Below, in pieces: positions 38,295-47,690 of a stretch of 64,000 bases of DNA; position 1 is the first letter of the stretch, and each line of letters begins with the position of its first letter. This DNA is from Bacteroidota bacterium. GTDB taxonomy: Bacteria; Bacteroidota; Bacteroidia; NS11-12g; UBA955. Under the pieces are notes generated by a model, which ran no database searches, was not told the origin of the DNA, and worked only from the letters and a program-made list of their open reading frames with translations. Position numbers and translations under genes: made by a program. The stretch is from assembly GCA_963169345.1 (NCBI GenBank), contig CAUJCT010000013.1:1-64000 (forward strand), read 5' to 3'.

Positions 38295-39758
38295 TTAAGC
38301 AAAAAGTACTTCCGCAGCTTTTCTCAATATCGGTGACAAATATTCATCTCCTACCGGTATTCTGACTTCTGATTCAAATTTACTCATATATGATTCCAAG
38401 ACTTCAGAAGATTTTTTTGGTCTTCTGTATGTCATAGCCCTCATAGAAGTTAGCATCTCTATAGCCAGTACCTGTTGAACATTTTTGACGACTCTGTAAA
38501 GCTTAGTAGCGGCATTCGACCCCATGCTTACATGGTCTTCCTGACCGTTACTGCTGACAATACTATCTACGCTTGCAGGTGTACACAATTGCTTATTCTG
38601 ACTAACGATTCCTGCAGCGGTATATTGTGCAATCATAAAACCACTTTCGAGACCAGCATTACTGGCGAGAAAAGGAGGCAAACCTCTTTCTCCACCTATT
38701 AACTTATAAATTCTGCGTTCAGAGATATTGGCCAGTTCCGCCAGTGCAATTGCAGCGAAGTCCATACTCAATGCCAGAGTCTGACCATGAAAATTTCCTC
38801 CGCTGATAACCATATCATCATCAGGAAAAATATTTGGATTGTCAGTCACCGCATTCAGTTCATCCGTCATTATACGCTCTACATGCTTCAATGCATCAAT
38901 ACTGGCGCCGTGTACCTGAGGAATACATCTGAATGAGTAAGGGTCCTGAACCTGTGTTTTTTGTGATTGATTTATTTCGCTTCCTTTCAGTAATTCAAGA
39001 ATTTCCTGAGCAGCCTGCTTTTGTCCGGATTGATTTCTGATTTTATGTGTATGAGGTAAGAATGGTTCATATCTGGCATCAAAAGCATCGATACTACAAG
39101 CTGCAATACGAGCAGCATTATGCAGTATTTTCTCTGCTTCAATCTGAGCCCAGATGCCATAAGCAGACATAAACTGAGTCCCATTGATTAGGGCAAGTCC
39201 TTCTTTAGGTCCGAGTTGAATGGGTGATAAACTGTGTCTTTTAAGAACAACCTGAGCATCTACAATTTGATTGCCATCCCAGACTTCGCCTTCACCTAAA
39301 AGCGGTAAACACAAATGAGACAAAGGCGCCAAATCACCGGAAGCTCCAAGTGATCCTTGCTGATACACCACAGGTAAAACATTGTGGTTATAAAAATCAA
39401 CAAGCCTTTGAACAGTTACAAGCTGAACACCTGAATAACCATAAGAAAGGGATTTTACTTTCAGCAACAACATTAATCTGACTATATCCTGAGGCACATA
39501 ATCGCCGGTACCACAAGCATGCGAACGCAATAAATTGTATTGAAGCTGGCTTAAATCTTCATTTGGTATAACCGTATTACACAAAGAGCCAAAGCCTGTA
39601 TTGATACCATAAATAACAAACTCGTTTTTTATTTTATCGAGTATATAAGCATGTGATTTATTTATGGCGTTTATACTGTTTTCTCCCAATTCAAGTTGCT
39701 GACCTGATTGGATAAAATTTTTGAGTTGTTCTATTGAATTAAGATGCTCAACAAGCAT
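38295..39758 (-). CDS. hutH: Histidine ammonia-lyase
   Basis: 487 residues. Converts histidine to urocanate. The MIO prosthetic group forms from Ala-Ser-Gly in GSLGASGDLAPLSHL (about residue 140); YGINTGFGSL (about 50), NGTQFMSAYG and the C-terminal VSSNGQEDHVSMGSNAATKL (about 375-395) complete the active site. Length is normal. It lies between lepB and DUF58, not beside hutU, which is 20 kb away; hutI and hutG are absent from the window. Confidence 0.95.
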   Translation of the reverse strand: MLVEHLNSIEQLKNFIQSGQQLELGENSINAINKSHAYILDKIKNEFVIYGINTGFGSLCNTVIPNEDLSQLQYNLLRSHACGTGDYVPQDIVRLMLLLKVKSLSYGYSGVQLVTVQRLVDFYNHNVLPVVYQQGSLGASGDLAPLSHLCLPLLGEGEVWDGNQIVDAQVVLKRHSLSPIQLGPKEGLALINGTQFMSAYGIWAQIEAEKILHNAARIAACSIDAFDARYEPFLPHTHKIRNQSGQKQAAQEILELLKGSEINQSQKTQVQDPYSFRCIPQVHGASIDALKHVERIMTDELNAVTDNPNIFPDDDMVISGGNFHGQTLALSMDFAAIALAELANISERRIYKLIGGERGLPPFLASNAGLESGFMIAQYTAAGIVSQNKQLCTPASVDSIVSSNGQEDHVSMGSNAATKLYRVVKNVQQVLAIEMLTSMRAMTYRRPKKSSEVLESYMSKFESEVRIPVGDEYLSPILRKAAEVLFA

Positions 39759-39760
39759 GA

Positions 39761-41470
39761 TTAGTTAATCGATTTAAACAAACGGTTCCAGCGAATTCTC
39801 ACAAATGCATCTTCCACTTTTTGAGTTTTCTCATTGTATTCATGAGCATATTGAATGCTAAAGAAAACAAACAAAGGTTTACCGAGAATAAAGTTCTCAG
39901 GTACATAACCCCAGAACCTGGAGTCCAAAGAATTGTCGCGATTATCACCCATCATCCAGTAATAATCCAGTTTAAATGTATAAGTTTTTATTGGCTGACC
40001 ATTGATGCATGGCTGATTGTCTATCAATTCAAAGCTCGGATTATTCTCGTAATTTTTAATGGCTCTTTCATAAAATGAAAAGTTCTGAGCATTGATTTCC
40101 AAAGTTTGTCCCCGTTTAGGTAAGTAAACCGGACCATAGTAGTCTTTGTTCCACGGGAATGCTTTCATATCATTTGGAAAGGCATTGTATAAGGCTTCCA
40201 GTTGTCTTTTACTTTTAATGGTATCAATCTTACTCACGATGCTGTAATTTTCTTTGAGAATAAATTTCTCATCCATCATAACCAAAATTGAGTTTTCAGG
40301 CAGAGGTTGAAGATAAAGCACACCTAATTTTTTAAAATCATTATCAGCCATAGACTGACCCTCTTTAACTCTGATAATAGCATTAAAATCTACTCCTTCA
40401 GGACTGAAATAATTACCGGTTTCAGGCGATTTTAACTGATGAACAGAGGCCACTTTATAATCGGATTTTAATTTCTCCAAATCAGCTTTGGTCACTGAGA
40501 CAATTAATGTTCTTGCATCAAAGCGGATGATATCATAAATATCATATTCCTTTGTTAAGGCTTCGTAAGTCGGCACATCGTTTTCATTGTCGAATTTAAA
40601 CACATACTTGTGTAACATGCCCGGAGCCTGATAAGCCTTCTCACCATTGATGTACAATACCCCATCCACTATTTTAACTTCATCACCCGGCACACCAACA
40701 CATCTTTTCACATAGTTTTGCATTTTATCCGGAGGACGAACCGTGTTATCCAGCAAATCATAAGGAACATTGAACACTACCGGGTCATTGCGCTTTATGT
40801 TTTGTGGTCCCCATAAACGCATGTATGGCAATTCAATGGCTTCTGAATAGGCTTTAGCTCCAAAAATATCCTGATGCACCAAAGGGAAAGCCAAAGGTGT
40901 ATTAGGGAAACGAGCCCCATAATGCATTTTGCTCACTACCAGAAAATCACCAACCAGCATACTGTCTTCCATAGAGGAAGTCGGAATTTTATAAGGCTCA
41001 AACTGGAATGTTCTAATCATGTAAGCAACAACCAGTGCAAAGAAAATAGCATCAGCCCACTCGCGATTTGAACCACGTTTGGTATTGCGGTATTTCTTTC
41101 TAAAATCCAGGTCTCTGGCTTTACCCAAATACGAAACCTTTTTGTCGAATGCCAGATATGGATACATCACAAAAGGTGTTACAACACCCATGACCTGTTC
41201 CCAGAATTTAAATTTACCAAAACTCTCCATTAAATCGATGACCAGAGAAAACCAGATAATGACATCAGATACAGGCAATAAAGCCCATATCATCCAGGTC
41301 TTTGGCCTACCGGTTAATTGTATCCATGGCCAATAACACAAGACTGGTATGAAAGCCATCCAGGCCATTTTAACATTGGCTTTTCTGAACAACATGAATA
41401 AGCCAAAATGTGTGATTAAATATAATGGAATATAAAAACTAAGGAATAAGTTAAAGTTAGTAGGATGCAT
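39761..41470 (-). CDS. lepB: Signal peptidase I
   Basis: 569 residues. It cleaves signal peptides after export. Several hydrophobic segments at the N-terminus (about 10-25, 33-50, 59-78) precede a Type I signal peptidase core: catalytic Ser in IPTSSMEDSMLVGDFLVVSK (about 163-182), catalytic Lys in NYVKRCVGVPGDEVKI (about 250) and MMGDNRDNSLDSRFWGYVPE near the C-terminus. About 200 residues are inserted between the Lys and the GDNRDNS motifs, as is common in Bacteroidota signal peptidases. Stop is 2 bases from hutH start. Confidence 0.94.
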   Translation of the reverse strand: MHPTNFNLFLSFYIPLYLITHFGLFMLFRKANVKMAWMAFIPVLCYWPWIQLTGRPKTWMIWALLPVSDVIIWFSLVIDLMESFGKFKFWEQVMGVVTPFVMYPYLAFDKKVSYLGKARDLDFRKKYRNTKRGSNREWADAIFFALVVAYMIRTFQFEPYKIPTSSMEDSMLVGDFLVVSKMHYGARFPNTPLAFPLVHQDIFGAKAYSEAIELPYMRLWGPQNIKRNDPVVFNVPYDLLDNTVRPPDKMQNYVKRCVGVPGDEVKIVDGVLYINGEKAYQAPGMLHKYVFKFDNENDVPTYEALTKEYDIYDIIRFDARTLIVSVTKADLEKLKSDYKVASVHQLKSPETGNYFSPEGVDFNAIIRVKEGQSMADNDFKKLGVLYLQPLPENSILVMMDEKFILKENYSIVSKIDTIKSKRQLEALYNAFPNDMKAFPWNKDYYGPVYLPKRGQTLEINAQNFSFYERAIKNYENNPSFELIDNQPCINGQPIKTYTFKLDYYWMMGDNRDNSLDSRFWGYVPENFILGKPLFVFFSIQYAHEYNEKTQKVEDAFVRIRWNRLFKSIN

Positions 41471-41499
41471 TTATTTTTAGTTATGTTTCAAAAGTCTGA

Positions 41500-42216
41500 T
41501 TAAAATCCAATTAAGTCGCTCATAGAATAGAAGCCTTTTTTATCTTTCACCCATTCGGCTGCTACAACAGCGCCAATTGCAAAGCCTGAGCGGTTGTGGG
41601 CAGTATGCTTTATTTCGATATCATCAATTTCTGAAGCATATCTCACCATGTGTGTACCGGGTACTTCATCAATGCGATGTGAAGTAATGGACAAATCACT
41701 TTCAGAACTTACATCATTGGAAAGTGCCCATTTGTTTTTGCGACTGATTTCAGCGAGTATACCCTGGGCAATTGTAATGGCAGTGCCACTAGGTGCGTCG
41801 AGTTTGTGGGTATGGTGCGTTTCTTCAATTACCACGTCATACTCAGGAAGATTTTCCATTGCCTGAGCCAGTTTCTTATTGATGTGAAAAAACAAATTAA
41901 CACCTATGCTGAAATTGGTTGCAGGTAAAATTGTATTGTTTCCTGATTGACAAAGTTGTTTAATTTCATCAAGATGCTCATACCAGCCTGTAGTACCAAC
42001 TACAACCGGCAAATGCAGGGCAAAACATCTCTTTATGTTTTCAAAGGCTGTATCCGGTTTAGAAAACTCAATAGCAACCTGTGCCTTTTTTAATTCATCC
42101 CAATCGGCAGTAGTAGAATCTTTATCTATCCGGGCCACTATCGTATGCCCTCTTTTAACTGCTACCTGCTCTATCATCTTTCCCATCTTGCCGTAGCCAA
42201 TCAATGCTATCTTCAT
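41500..42216 (-). CDS. dapB: 4-hydroxy-tetrahydrodipicolinate reductase
   Basis: 238 residues. A step in lysine and diaminopimelate synthesis for the cell wall. NAD(P)-binding GYGKMGKMIEQVA at residues 7-20, the catalytic motif EETHHTHKLDAPSGTAI (about 132) and the C-terminal AHNRSGFAIGAVVAAEWV are present. The sequence is shorter than E. coli DapB by about 35 residues, normal for Bacteroidota. It lies 29 bases upstream of lepB on the same strand, so lepB may be co-transcribed. Confidence 0.95.
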   Translation of the reverse strand: MKIALIGYGKMGKMIEQVAVKRGHTIVARIDKDSTTADWDELKKAQVAIEFSKPDTAFENIKRCFALHLPVVVGTTGWYEHLDEIKQLCQSGNNTILPATNFSIGVNLFFHINKKLAQAMENLPEYDVVIEETHHTHKLDAPSGTAITIAQGILAEISRKNKWALSNDVSSESDLSITSHRIDEVPGTHMVRYASEIDDIEIKHTAHNRSGFAIGAVVAAEWVKDKKGFYSMSDLIGF

Positions 42217-42284
42217 CTCTATATTTTATTGTAGTGCAAACGTACGTTATTTTTGAGAAGTTACAAAGTGGGGGGAAGACGGGA

Positions 42285-42360
42285 TGAAGAGCTGAAAGGC
42301 TAAAAGGCTGACGCTATGCTGCTGAATCGCGTCGCGGTAGAAATTTTAAGTCGTTAAGTC
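42285..42360 (+). repeat. Composite octamer-repeat island (GCTGAA array, linker, GTTAAG array)
   Basis: GAGCTGAAAGGCTAAAAGGC and following octamers are followed by TCGCGTCGCGGTAGA and then TTAAGTCGTTAAGTCGTTGA. The order GCTGAA-array, CGCGGTAGA linker, TTAAGTC-array is the same as in 50554-50710. It lies between dapB and clpB, in the 436-base gap 42217-42652. Confidence 0.85.
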
Positions 42361-42389
42361 GTTGAGATTATCGATAAACTTGAAGTTAT

Positions 42390-42520
42390 CGCAATCTATC
42401 TGTGGGTTCCGGTTTGCGCCAGCAAACATTATGTGTCAAAGGCAAAAATCTCTATCTGTGAGTTCTGAGTGTTCGGCTCTCGTTCTGTGTTCTGCACTCG
42501 TTGCATTTAATAAAATAACC
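42390..42520 (+). repeat. Diverged copy of the ~100-bp intergenic module (CTGTGWGTTCC...)
   Basis: TATCTGTGGGTTCCGGTTTG then CGCCAGCAAAC, GTGTCAAA and TTCTGTGTTCTGCACTCG parallel, in the same order, the elements of the module at 51121-51222 (GTATTCCGTTTGCGCAAGC, CGTGTCAAA, GCGTGTTCTCTCCTTG) but with more differences. Low-identity relative, judged by eye. Confidence 0.55.
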
Positions 42521-42652
42521 ATACTTGTTCAAATAAATCGAGAAAAATTGACCGATAGCCACTAATAATTCACGTCATTTTGTCGCAAATTCAGACGAAA
42601 TTTCAGGTATTTTCGATTGGTGACGATTTTGAGTAGAATGAATCGTTAACCT

Positions 42653-45244
42653 ATGAACATCAACAAATTCACAATTAAAGCCCAGGAGTGTATTCAAAGT
42701 GCCCAACAAATTGCATTTGAAAACCAAAATCCAAGTATCGAAAATGCCCATATTCTTAAGGGTATATTCGAAAACGACGAGGAAATTATCACCTATTTAT
42801 TCAGTAAAACAGGTGCTAATCTCAACAGAGTCAAACAAGCCAATGAAGCCATTATAGCAGGATTCGCCAAAGTTTCAGGCAATGCGTCACAAGCATTATC
42901 ATCAGGAGCCAACACAACCTTGATGATGTCCGAAAAACTCATGAAAGAAATGGGAGATGAATATGTGTCTGTAGAGCATATCATATTGGCATTAATCAGC
43001 AACAACGATCAGGTAGCTAATCTGATTAAAGACGCGGGTGTCAAATTAAACGATGCCAAAAAAGCCATAAAGGAATTAAAGGGCAATTCAACCGTGACCT
43101 CCCAATCGGGCGGTGAGCAATACAACGCATTGAAAAAATATGCGCTTAATCTCAATGAACTGGCATCATCAGGTAAACTCGATCCGGTAATTGGCCGGGA
43201 TGAAGAAATCAGACGCGTCCTACAGATTTTAAGTCGCCGTACTAAAAACAATCCTGTGCTCATTGGCGAACCCGGTGTTGGTAAAACAGCCATAGCCGAG
43301 GGATTAGCCCGAAGAATTGTACAGGGAGACGTGCCCGAAAATCTCAAATCAAAAACCATTTTCTCACTGGATATGGGTGCATTGATAGCAGGTGCTAAAT
43401 ACAAAGGAGAATTTGAAGAAAGATTAAAAGCTGTAGTCAATGAAGTCATTAAAAGCAATGGAGAAATTGTCCTCTTTATTGACGAAATACACACGCTGGT
43501 TGGTGCAGGAAAAAGCGAAGGCGCAATGGATGCCGCCAATATATTGAAACCTGCTCTGGCTCGTGGTGAATTAAAAGCCATTGGTGCCACTACCCTTGCA
43601 GAATATCAGAAATACATAGAAAATGATAAGGCCTTAGAGCGACGTTTTCAAAAAGTGATGGTAGAAGAACCCGATATTCAGGATGCTATTTCCATATTGC
43701 GCGGACTTAAAGAACGCTATGAAGTGCATCACAAAGTGCGTATCAAAGACGAGGCCATTATCAATGCAGTTGAGTTATCCAGCAGGTATATCAGCGACAG
43801 ATTTTTACCTGATAAAGCAATAGACCTATTGGATGAAGCCGCATCAAAACTGAGGATAGAGATTGATTCTTTGCCTGAAGAACTGGATGAACTGAATCGC
43901 AAAATCATGCAACTTGAGATTGAACGAGAGGCCATCAAGAAAGAAAATGATAAAGACAAACTCGAAAAACTCAATGCAGAAATCGCCAATCTCAATGAAG
44001 ACAGAAATGCCATTAATGCAAGATGGAAACGCGAGAAAGAAGTTGTAGAACAAATACAAGCTTCCAAAGCAAAAATTGAGCAATTTAAAAATGAAGCGGA
44101 TCAGGCTGAACGCAATGGAGATTTTGGAAAAGTAGCTGAGTTGAGGTACGGAAAAATTAAAGAAACCGAAACTGAAGTGCAGCAATTGCAGGCTAAACTT
44201 ACAGAAATACAAAGTGACAAGCCTATGGTAAAAGAAGAAGTAGATGCAGAAGATATTGCAGAAGTTGTCAGCAAATGGACTGGTATACCTGTTAACCGAA
44301 TGCTACAGAGTGAGAGAGAAAAACTCCTCCACCTGGAAGAAGAATTACACAAACGCGTTGTTGGTCAGGAAGAAGCCATCAGTGCTATTTCGGATGCAGT
44401 TAGAAGAAGCAGAGCCGGATTACAAGACCCTAAGCGACCAATTGGTTCATTTATTTTCTTAGGCACAACCGGTGTTGGTAAAACCGAACTGGCAAAAGCT
44501 TTAGCTTCATTTCTGTTTAACGACGACAATGCCATGGTGAGAATAGATATGAGTGAGTACCAGGAAAAACATACGGTCAGTCGACTGATAGGAGCTCCTC
44601 CGGGTTATGTCGGTTACGATGAAGGCGGTCAATTAACAGAAGCCGTTCGTCGCCGTCCATACTCTGTTGTATTGCTCGATGAGATTGAAAAAGCGCATCC
44701 TGATGTCTTTAATATCTTGCTACAGGTATTGGATGATGGCAGATTGACCGACAACAAAGGCAGAACCGCCAACTTTAGAAATACCATTGTAATCATGACC
44801 AGTAATATTGGTTCGCATGTCATACAGGAAAACTTTGAATTGCTGAATGAGGATAATAAACTGGAAGTTTTGGCCAAGACCAAGAATGAGGTTTATCAGA
44901 TATTAAAGAACAGTATTCGACCAGAGTTTTTAAATCGCATAGATGAAGTAATCATGTTCGAGCCATTGAGCAGAGAGAATATCCATGAGATTGTCAGAAT
45001 TCAAATGGCAGGCATGATGAAACAACTGCAGGAGGCAGGATTTGAGATGGAAATCACCGAAGACGCCATCGACTGGTTAGGTCAATTGGGTTATGACCCA
45101 CAATTTGGCGCACGACCATTGAAGCGAGTATTGCAGAAGAAAGTACTGAACGAATTATCCAAGAAAATTCTGGCAGGTGATATCAGGAAAGACAGTAAGA
45201 TTATCATTGATTGCTTTGAACAGCAGATTGTGTTCAGAAATTAG
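42653..45244 (+). CDS. clpB: ATP-dependent chaperone ClpB
   Basis: 863 residues. Disaggregase working with DnaK. N-terminal Clp repeat domain (about 1-145), first AAA module with Walker A GEPGVGKT (about 205), middle coiled coil at about 410-525 (LEELNRKIMQLEIEREAIKKE-type heptads), second AAA module with Walker A GTTGVGKT (about 608), ending in an IIIDCFEQQIVF tail. Two complete AAA cassettes and the coiled coil distinguish ClpB from ClpA/ClpC. It starts 436 bases from dapB on the other strand; no CIRCE-type inverted repeat was recognised. Confidence 0.97.
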   Translation: MNINKFTIKAQECIQSAQQIAFENQNPSIENAHILKGIFENDEEIITYLFSKTGANLNRVKQANEAIIAGFAKVSGNASQALSSGANTTLMMSEKLMKEMGDEYVSVEHIILALISNNDQVANLIKDAGVKLNDAKKAIKELKGNSTVTSQSGGEQYNALKKYALNLNELASSGKLDPVIGRDEEIRRVLQILSRRTKNNPVLIGEPGVGKTAIAEGLARRIVQGDVPENLKSKTIFSLDMGALIAGAKYKGEFEERLKAVVNEVIKSNGEIVLFIDEIHTLVGAGKSEGAMDAANILKPALARGELKAIGATTLAEYQKYIENDKALERRFQKVMVEEPDIQDAISILRGLKERYEVHHKVRIKDEAIINAVELSSRYISDRFLPDKAIDLLDEAASKLRIEIDSLPEELDELNRKIMQLEIEREAIKKENDKDKLEKLNAEIANLNEDRNAINARWKREKEVVEQIQASKAKIEQFKNEADQAERNGDFGKVAELRYGKIKETETEVQQLQAKLTEIQSDKPMVKEEVDAEDIAEVVSKWTGIPVNRMLQSEREKLLHLEEELHKRVVGQEEAISAISDAVRRSRAGLQDPKRPIGSFIFLGTTGVGKTELAKALASFLFNDDNAMVRIDMSEYQEKHTVSRLIGAPPGYVGYDEGGQLTEAVRRRPYSVVLLDEIEKAHPDVFNILLQVLDDGRLTDNKGRTANFRNTIVIMTSNIGSHVIQENFELLNEDNKLEVLAKTKNEVYQILKNSIRPEFLNRIDEVIMFEPLSRENIHEIVRIQMAGMMKQLQEAGFEMEITEDAIDWLGQLGYDPQFGARPLKRVLQKKVLNELSKKILAGDIRKDSKIIIDCFEQQIVFRN

Positions 45245-45261
45245 ATTTAAAATTTTCATAG

Positions 45262-45297
45262 AAAGTCTATTCATACAAGTGAGTAGACTTTTTTTAT
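45262..45297 (+). terminator. Terminator after clpB
   Basis: Arms AAAGTCTAT/TAGACTTT extended by TCA/TGA, then a T-run, 17 bases after the clpB stop. Confidence 0.75.
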
Positions 45298-45340
45298 TTC
45301 TGTCCTGTTAATTAGGCTATTAATTCCAAACAAGTAACAT

Positions 45341-45348
45341 TACATTTG
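45341..45348 (+). promoter_or_regulatory. Putative -7 box for the gene at 45367
   Basis: TACATTTG fits TAnnTTTG and ends 18 bases before the chosen ATG, placing transcription start about ten bases from the codon. No clear TTG at -33. Confidence 0.35.
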
Positions 45349-45366
45349 TATTTAAAGAGTTTATTT

Positions 45367-46008
45367 ATGAAAACACAATCCAAATCCCTTCTCATTGGAT
45401 GTCTTTCTGCATTTATCCTATTGGGCTTTGTGAGCGATAATCCAACTTTAGGTTCACTCAAAGGCACTTGGATTTATCACAATAAATACGGTTATAGCAT
45501 GATTGAAATCAGAGATACCAATGATGTGGTATACACCAGTTACATAGACAGACAAAAACAAACCGGTAAAAAACAGAGTGACAGATATTGGTTTTACAAA
45601 TCAAAAGCCAGATTGGGTTTCTGGAATGAAAAGACGATTTGGATATTGACGGATAAGCTCAGATTTGATTATAAAATCCATGGTGACTCATTAATTGAAT
45701 TCGACAAAATGGGCGAACAGGGAATTTTTATAAAAGTAGAAACAGATGATCAAAAAGTCTATAAACATTTCAATACTTCGAGTATAAATGGCCGCATTGA
45801 CTGGTTATCATCCAATGAGCATTTTACGTCTAAAAAGATATACTATCAATTTCAATCCATAGCCTGTCCTTCCTCAGGTGGAAAACGATTTGGAGAAGTA
45901 GCAGCAGTTGGTGACAGTATATACAAACCTGCACAAGCCGATACCCTGATACTCATCAAGCAGACAGAACATAAACAGTATAAATTTCCGTTTATACAGT
46001 TTAATTAA
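45367..46008 (+). CDS. Secreted hypothetical protein
   Basis: 213 residues from ATG 45367; the TTG at 45346 sits within a promoter-like box, so the ATG is preferred. Signal peptide about 1-25 (LLIGCLSAFILLGFVS); the Cys at about 12 is not a good lipobox. Mature part: LGSLKGTWIYHNKYGYSMIE, KSKARLGFWNEKTIWIL and KTEHKQYKFPFIQF-like end, suggestive of a small beta-barrel (lipocalin-like) but not assignable. It precedes the Arr gene by 19 bases, so probably the first gene of a small accessory operon. Confidence 0.6.
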   Translation: MKTQSKSLLIGCLSAFILLGFVSDNPTLGSLKGTWIYHNKYGYSMIEIRDTNDVVYTSYIDRQKQTGKKQSDRYWFYKSKARLGFWNEKTIWILTDKLRFDYKIHGDSLIEFDKMGEQGIFIKVETDDQKVYKHFNTSSINGRIDWLSSNEHFTSKKIYYQFQSIACPSSGGKRFGEVAAVGDSIYKPAQADTLILIKQTEHKQYKFPFIQFN

Positions 46009-46027
46009 AAATCACGAACTTAGCGGC

Positions 46028-46444
46028 ATGAAATCACCAACCCCTTTTGCGCAAACATACTTCCATGGTACTAAAGCGGATCTGCAATTAGGCGATTACA
46101 TTGAACCCGGAAACAACTCTAATTATGGCGAAAGAAAAAATGCCAAATACATCTTTTTAACTGCTACTTTGGATGCCGCCATCTGGGGTGCCGAACTGGC
46201 TGAAGGCAATGGTAAAGAACACATCTACCTCGTAGAACCAACAGGTGAGATTGAAAATGACCCAGACTTAACGGATAAAAAATTTCCGGGTAATCCTACT
46301 CAATCCTTTCGTTCACAACATCCATTCAGAATAGTTGGTGAAGTTGGCATTTGGAATGGTCATGCTCCCGAACAGGTGAAGGCCATGAAAGATGCTCTTG
46401 AAAAATTAAAAACAGAGGGCATCCGCTCCTTGAATGATGAATAA
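46028..46444 (+). CDS. arr: Rifampin ADP-ribosyltransferase-like protein (Arr)
   Basis: 138 residues, almost exact family length. Start motif FAQTYFHGTKADLQLGDYIE with the first catalytic His, YIFLTATLDAAIWGAELA, and IYLVEPTGEIENDPDLTDKK FPGNPTQSFRS (split) match Arr, which inactivates rifampin by adding ADP-ribose to O23. The His in FHGTK and the Tyr and Asp equivalents appear present. Chromosomal arr genes are frequent in environmental bacteria and do not prove resistance. Next gene begins 8 bases later. Confidence 0.9.
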   Translation: MKSPTPFAQTYFHGTKADLQLGDYIEPGNNSNYGERKNAKYIFLTATLDAAIWGAELAEGNGKEHIYLVEPTGEIENDPDLTDKKFPGNPTQSFRSQHPFRIVGEVGIWNGHAPEQVKAMKDALEKLKTEGIRSLNDE

Positions 46445-46452
46445 ATACTATC

Positions 46453-46800
46453 ATGAAATTAACAGAACTAAGACAACTGGCACTGGCATTTCCTGAGTCA
46501 ACTGAAGAACCTCATTTTGAAAAAACATCATTCAGAGTAAAAAAGAAAATCTTTGCTACAGTCGATCAGGATGGCCAAATCGCATGTATTAAACTTTCGG
46601 ATATTGACCAGGATGTGTTTTCAAAAATCTCTAAAGGTGCCATCTACCCTGTTAATAACAAGTGGGGCAACCAAGGCTGGACCAATATAGATTTAAAACA
46701 GGTACATCCAGATATTTTGAAAGATGCACTTAGGTCAGCATACTGTCAAGTAGCACCTCAAAAACTTAAAGCATTGGTTCAACATAATTCTGACATCTAA
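46453..46800 (+). CDS. MmcQ/YjbR family protein
   Basis: 115 residues, LTELRQLALAFPESTEEPHF then FRVKKKIFATVDQDG and NNKWGNQGWTNIDLKQVH, the small YjbR double-wing fold usually described as DNA-binding-like. Function of the family is not established. It starts 8 bases after arr and 17 bases before the next gene, so this is a small accessory operon of unrelated single-domain proteins. Confidence 0.88.
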   Translation: MKLTELRQLALAFPESTEEPHFEKTSFRVKKKIFATVDQDGQIACIKLSDIDQDVFSKISKGAIYPVNNKWGNQGWTNIDLKQVHPDILKDALRSAYCQVAPQKLKALVQHNSDI

Positions 46801-46806
46801 ATTTAT

Positions 46807-46814
46807 TATATTTG
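46807..46814 (+). promoter_or_regulatory. TAnnTTTG box next to the start at 46818
   Basis: TATATTTG lies only 4 bases before the ATG at 46818. If used, transcription would begin at or just after the ATG, so it would need a downstream start or be a chance match within the operon. It overlaps the alternative TTG start codon at 46812. Confidence 0.25.
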
Positions 46815-46817
46815 AAT

Positions 46818-47315
46818 ATGACTCCAATCAAAACTAAACTATTGTTATTACTGGTTTTCAATTCTGTTATTGGATATCAAAACCTAAACGCTCAATACAA
46901 GCCACCATATAAAATCGTCAATAAATACGGTGATCAGGTTCCAGGTGATTCCATTTGGGTGTTATACGATGATATCAGAAAAGCCAAACATGACATATTA
47001 GTCCCGGTTGCTCCGCTCATTTCACCCAAAATCCTAAAGGTTGGAGATTCCATTATGTTGGATTCAAATTACAGATTGAGTTTGAAAATTACTAACATAC
47101 AATGGAAGAAAGACTCTTCTTCGTGTCAGGTAAGCGCATTAATGCCTGAAAGACGAAATGCAGTCATGGTGATTAAATACAGACCCTTTGGTGATATTTG
47201 GGTTTTTGAAGGCAGTACAAAAGCGACACTACTGGATTGTGATCAATTAAACATTCTGTTGTGGGACCCAAAATTCATCATTTTTAAAACATCAGAAATC
47301 TTAAATTGCGAATAA
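46818..47315 (+). CDS. Secreted hypothetical protein
   Basis: 165 residues from the ATG at 46818 (TTG at 46812 is the alternative). Signal peptide about 1-26, ending LNAQ. The mature part begins YKPPYKIVNKYGDQVPGDSI and contains DSIMLDSNYRLSLKITNIQW; no domain recognised. It could be a small periplasmic beta-sandwich. Adjacent genes are single-domain accessory proteins; no function can be assigned. Confidence 0.6.
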   Translation: MTPIKTKLLLLLVFNSVIGYQNLNAQYKPPYKIVNKYGDQVPGDSIWVLYDDIRKAKHDILVPVAPLISPKILKVGDSIMLDSNYRLSLKITNIQWKKDSSSCQVSALMPERRNAVMVIKYRPFGDIWVFEGSTKATLLDCDQLNILLWDPKFIIFKTSEILNCE

Positions 47316-47327
47316 AATTTTTGACTT

Positions 47328-47618
47328 ATGCTGGAAATCAGACCAAACTGTGAGAATTGCGGTAAACTATTGCCAAACGAGAGCAGCGAAGCCATGATAT
47401 GTACTTTTGAGTGTACCTTTTGTACAGATTGTGTTCAGGAAATTTTACATAATGTTTGCCCTAATTGTGGAGGTGGATTTGAAAAAAGACCGACTCGTCC
47501 CGCAGTGCATTTGAACCGTTATCCTTTAAGTGATAAAATGATTCATCACCCTGTTGATTTAGAAAAATTCGATAAGGTGTATGAACAATATTCTAAAACA
47601 GATCCACGTAAACGTTAA
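47328..47618 (+). CDS. DUF1272 zinc-ribbon-like protein
   Basis: 96 residues. MLEIRPNCENCGKLLPNESS then FECTFCTDCVQEILHNVCPN CGGGF (split) shows four Cx2C-type pairs binding probably two zincs, exactly the DUF1272 layout. The C-terminal half is an unrelated tail containing HLNRYPLSDKMIHHPVDLEK. Role unknown; it lies between a secreted protein and a DHFR-like gene. Confidence 0.85.
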   Translation: MLEIRPNCENCGKLLPNESSEAMICTFECTFCTDCVQEILHNVCPNCGGGFEKRPTRPAVHLNRYPLSDKMIHHPVDLEKFDKVYEQYSKTDPRKR

Positions 47619-47690
47619 CTTATTTTAGAATTCAACATAATCAAATCCGATATACTAAGATTAGCTTTGCTGAAAATCCAAAAATAATAC

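Noticed and set aside
42217..42652. tRNA or small RNA gene upstream of clpB
   Set aside because: No cloverleaf arms or CCA-type end; the stretch is explained by repeats.
43009..43590. 193-codon frame on the minus strand
   Set aside because: Antisense to clpB; no domain.
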